Source of the DNA: Beroe forskalii
Lineage: Eukaryota; Ctenophora; Nuda; Beroida; Beroidae
Direction of reading: 5' to 3'
DNA length: 64,000 nucleotides
Assembly (NCBI GenBank): GCA_011033025.1
Contig: WFMF01000186.1
Span: 1-64,000 of the forward strand
Shown: in pieces, positions 59,759-64,000 of the stretch
Layout: each line of letters begins with the position of its first letter
Position numbering within the stretch: position 1 is the first letter of the stretch
Notes under the pieces: generated by a model
Seen by the model: the letters and a program-made list of their open reading frames with translations, nothing else
Database searches by the model: none
Told to the model about the DNA's origin: nothing
Translations under genes and position numbers: made by a program

Positions 59759-62700
59759 TCCTTAAAACACGTGCAGAAGGAATCTATCCTTTTTCCCGGC
59801 CTTCTATTTTAGTATTTTAGAAGATGAGGGTGTTCCAAGTGTTCCAAGTACTCAAGTAAACTAATGAAATGTTGAACGCCTATTATTATTTTAACGCGTT
59901 ACTTGTACTGTCATCTGTTTGTTACTTATAGGCAAAGACGGTTTATGTAACTTTATAAAATAATATGTGGACCTAGAAATGTTTATCCACTAGAGTTACT
60001 AGTAGCAGTATTGGCTCTCTTATAATGAATCTCAATTCTTAAAGGTCTTTATTCCTATTTCTCCAGCCTTTATTTAACCGGTATTATCGTAGAGAGAATT
60101 CAGAACTGAATTACAATGATTGTAATAATTTGTGTTCCAACCAGATTCCCATTCATGGAACTGGCTCTCAACTGATCATCTTATGATCTCCGAATCTTCA
60201 AAATCGAAATATCAATAGCACCGTTTAACCCTGGATTCCCATTGATCACCTCTAATCACACAATTAGGTACTGATAATACTCTCAATAATACTCGCCGGT
60301 ACCACTTCAACATTACAAATCTCATGCAAGTTCTGGGTGTAAGTCTGCACCCGGATAACTTATATACTTACTGTTTAAGTATCAGAGACCAATACATCAG
60401 TTGTCTGTGCGAAATATATCTCCAACATTTCGCTCTTACAAGTGTATTAATACGGTTCCTCATAATGGCGAGCCATTATATTATGAACCGTATTACGTAC
60501 AATAATCCTGCAACCACTGTATCTCTAACTCGAGTGGTACAGCATTGCACTGTCATTATAAAACGCCTCCAAATGTCTTTGCTGCATCATCTTCACCACT
60601 ATTCTATATACCAAACCTACTAGCATCATCTTCACCACTATATTATATACCAAACCTAGTACTTATACCCTTATAAACTATCTTATATTTACTCTGTAAG
60701 TCTGTATTATAAGGGCTTTTGTTCACATGATTGAAACGATGAGAGTTGTTGAGTCTTGAGAGTAAGGTAGTTACTATATTCATGAATATATTGACTACTC
60801 CAAACCCTGAAAATGAGGACAGTGACAGACGCCTATTATTCTTTCTCTGTGATATGCAAGAGCTGGTCTAATAACATAAAGCTTCATTATATATCAGATG
60901 AATTCATTCTCGCATTGTTTTATCTATATCCAGAGACTGGAGATGATTGTGAATATTGCGGTATAAACTGCGGGTATTAGGTTGGGTGGAACAATGCGCT
61001 TATTATGTGCCATCAATTCACCCTTTTAAAGTTTTAAACAGAAGTAATGGTGCCGCTTGTCAACATTTTAAACTGAAGTAATGGTGCCACTTGTCACTAC
61101 ATTACTAACTCGACCATTGCAAAGGTCACTCACCAATCAAGTTAAGAGGGGTGAAATTTCAAAACTGATAATCCCCACCCTAACGCCCAATCTAAACAGT
61201 GACCCTAACTATTGTCCATGGCTGTGATAACGCAATGTAAGCTGTAGCCGATTATGCATATATGGTTGAAAGATGATTTGGCGAAAATTGGGCGATAATT
61301 CTACGTTGATTGGTTGAAAGTATCATATTGGCGTAACTTTCTTAATAAATGACACATGTAAATGTGTGAGAAACTTTTTCAGAAGACGAAACGTTTTCAG
61401 AAACGAGGAGTTACATTTTCTTACATACTGCAAACTTTGTCACATTTTTTGACATACTGCAAACTCTGGTTTAAGCACTGAGCTCTGTGCTGAGCTGTTA
61501 CTGTGTTTTCAGAAGCTTCAGAAAGCCGTGTGGAGATACCTGACACTGTCACAGTACATTGTTCCTTTTTTTCATGATACTGTGATGGTGAATCTGCTTA
61601 TAATATTCTTTACATTTTACAATCTACGTAAGATTATTTGCGGTCCTTGGCCTTTCCAAGATTTGTAGATTTTCCTCCTCATATGAAAACAAAAGGCTTT
61701 TACATGTCCACAACTCACCAGTCTAACACACACTAATGACGTAACTGTCTGGCAATTTGCCAGCACTTCCCCCTGAATGTTTCCCAACTCCACACTGTCT
61801 AGTAGTTTCACTGGATGTAAAATACTTCACGATGCGATGGAAGCAACACATGCTGCACGCGTGTGTCCCAATTTCCTTGATTATTTTGTCGACTTTTAAT
61901 TAATTATATATGGAACGGATGCCTATATTGCATATGATATTATGCGCGCGCGAGAAAACTAGCTGGTTGAGATGGTGACGTCATTGTCATAGTTCAACGT
62001 GGAGAGTTAATGAAGTTTCATCGCCTTCGTTACGTGCTTGCTTGAGGTGCCTTTATACATACATTCATACATAACGAAGCATATTATATTTTATGATATA
62101 TTAATAACACATGTTTTTTCAATATTTTCTGATAATATTATGAAATATATATTTACATTTTACATGTTGCAATGTTTAATATAAAATATTGCGTGTAAAG
62201 ATACATTGTGAATGTGGACCTCGTGAATATATATCCACACAGAGCACTCAGGATCTATGTACATTCTTGCATATTTCACGAGTTTTCATTTATTTCCTGC
62301 ACGTTTTCTGGATCTACACACACAAACACACTCACACACAGGTCTTGAGGCAGGAGTAGACAAGATGTCTCACACACATCACTTCAACCGACCATCATTG
62401 CACGCTGCGCGAAGGAAGTAGGCTATGCTAAGGAGTCAATTTACAACTTAAAGCTGTGGTAATGACACTGGATCAACCGCCTATCACTGTCGCGTCCTGC
62501 TCGCTTGATACTACGACACAAACCCAGCGCTATGTATCTCGTAAACTATGCATCTCTCCCGTAAGGATAATATATAGCACGTACATCATTGATAGCCAGC
62601 TGAGAATAACTTCATTATCATAGTTAATATTGGTGAATTGATGACGAAAATAAGTTATGTATATATTTAGCATGCACATGTGCTTCACAGTTCAGTGTCA

Positions 62701-64000
62701 GAACGTTACATTGGACTCCTGGAAACACATTACACTTGTCACACATTAGCGGTGCATGTAATTAATTACACCGGGAAAGATTCTGTGCATGTGTGGGTGT
62801 ATGTATGTATGTAATATGTATGTATGTATGTACTTTGTATTTTTATCTACTAAACACAGTACAGAATTGTTGTACCTTGGTCAATCCATGTCAGTCCATA
62901 ATGTATATTTGTATTAAATGAAGAGCCGCACACATGTATTCATGTATACATCATGTATACCAGAAGGTGCAGAGCGAAACCTGTACGGAGCCCTACGGTT
63001 CCAGTTCCTTGTTTAACAAGCCGTGAAGCAAGGACATCTACCACATTAAGCCAGCAAGACATATAGATTCTATCCACTCCTTCATGGACGAAAGTTGCAT
63101 TATACCGCCAGATCACAGAAAGTATTTCCTTGGAAAGTAGCTCATGGAATTATGTATGTGCATATGTTTGGGTTTACTCTGCCATTTAAGATTCTCTTTG
63201 TGGCTCTGACAGGATACATGACATGTTTAAAAAGTGGGCTGTAATATTATGTAGGAACAATGTCTATTCTTTGCTAGATGAAAGCTTGACTGTTCCACGA
63301 TATACGTCATCAATTCATCACTCTAAGACATCATGATGCCGTAGCAGTTCAACTTGTGTGCGTCCGTGCTTTTGTCGCATTTTCACAGTACGCACGTGTG
63401 TGTTTGTGTGTGTTGTGCGTATCAGTTCCACCTAGACAATAGGCTTTGACTCGTCAGCCTATTGTATATATACACATATCACATTGTCTTCAATAGGTTC
63501 ATTGACCATTGTCTATCTCACATTACTTTTGGTGCGGAGTGGGTTGTAAGTCTATTATACTGCTTTTGTATTGTGAAGGACGATTATAATACGTTTCAAA
63601 GAGGATCTGTAAGACAATGTGCGATCTATTGGTAGTCGAGAGACAATACCATGGTCTATAGTAGATAGGGTTTGCAATGGATCAATGCATGTAGCCTATT
63701 TTGTGGTTTTCTCTTCACATTGAGCTAACCTAGCAATGAGAGTTAATCTATAGCTAGCAATGATTAAAAAGTACACCTATATAACACTGATCTGTACCAG
63801 TTTATACATAACACTGATGTACCAGTGTATACAATATACATGAGAGCTGATCGTATTCCTACCATATACCAGTCACCAGTGAGTGTACATTGCACAACTC
63901 ATTAAACCCTCCTCCTTGGTTATTAGTCTTTGAGAAACACAGCCCGCACTTCTGATCGGAATGTTCGCAACTTCTGGCTAATCGAAACAACATATACCAG
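59759..64000. other. No gene recognised; simple repeats and dispersed motifs
   Basis: AT-rich, with a gtat microsatellite at about 62800-62830 and dispersed motif copies at about 61972 and 62607 and, inverted, at about 63302. It lies downstream of the CaMKI-like exons and may be further intron, but no kinase exon was found. The frames present show no family features. Confidence 0.5.

Noticed and set aside
1..64000. tRNA, rRNA or snRNA genes
   Set aside because: None recognised by eye on either strand; a covariance-model scan would be needed to exclude them.

Overview
The window is animal nuclear DNA. Genes are split by GT-AG introns whose phases close exactly, intergenic DNA is AT-rich, and there are minisatellites, LINE and DIRS-type retrotransposon relics and fold-back elements. 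The proteins are metazoan: TMEM223-type mitochondrial proteins, POGLUT2/3, SRR1-like, NOP16, an ACTL6-like actin-related protein and a CaMKI-like kinase. An invertebrate, possibly a cnidarian such as a hydrozoan, fits best. That guess rests on the DUF885 gene, the DIRS and 'TTGGMG' retroelement remnants and hints of spliced-leader acceptors, and is not proven. I rebuilt gene models by hand from splice sites and reading phase.

Layout. 1-2400 looks like low-quality consensus at a contig edge. 2400-4100 holds fold-back repeats. 4.1-22.1 kb is a dense run of genes, all on the minus strand: a secreted Cys-rich protein; TMEM223-like A (5387-8071); TMEM223-like B (8517-10638); a five-finger C2H2 protein (11861-12763); TMEM223-like C (13284-15293); a DUF885 metallopeptidase-like protein (15614-17933); an intronless divergent ACTL6-like protein (18356-19405); NOP16 (19825-20358); and TMEM223-like D (20658-22113). 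Many gaps are only about 300-450 bp. A 19-bp minisatellite follows, then POGLUT2/3 on the plus strand (24331-26394), SRR1-like on minus (27340-29544) and an unrecognised multi-pass membrane protein on minus (30326-34458) with a truncated LINE in its first intron. 34.5-39.5 kb is repeats. The first four coding exons of a CaMKI-like kinase (plus) span 39508-50074, and the rest of the kinase is not found. 50-64 kb has no other recognisable gene. It holds a 1.07-kb terminal-inverted-repeat element with a 10-bp target duplication, a 3.6-kb DIRS-like relic with long inverted arms, and a 95-bp satellite.

Most notable: (i) TMEM223-like gene A carries two tandem copies of one 77-nt exon, both with intact splice sites. 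They encode the same 25 residues and cannot be spliced together without a frameshift and stop, so they must be used alternatively. (ii) Four divergent TMEM223-like paralogues lie within 17 kb. (iii) Nearly every start codon follows a YAG splice acceptor by 1-25 nt, which suggests spliced-leader trans-splicing or a short 5' UTR exon, possibly with polycistronic transcription of the minus-strand run. (iv) A short motif containing TGACGTCAT and TCATAG recurs through 48-63 kb.
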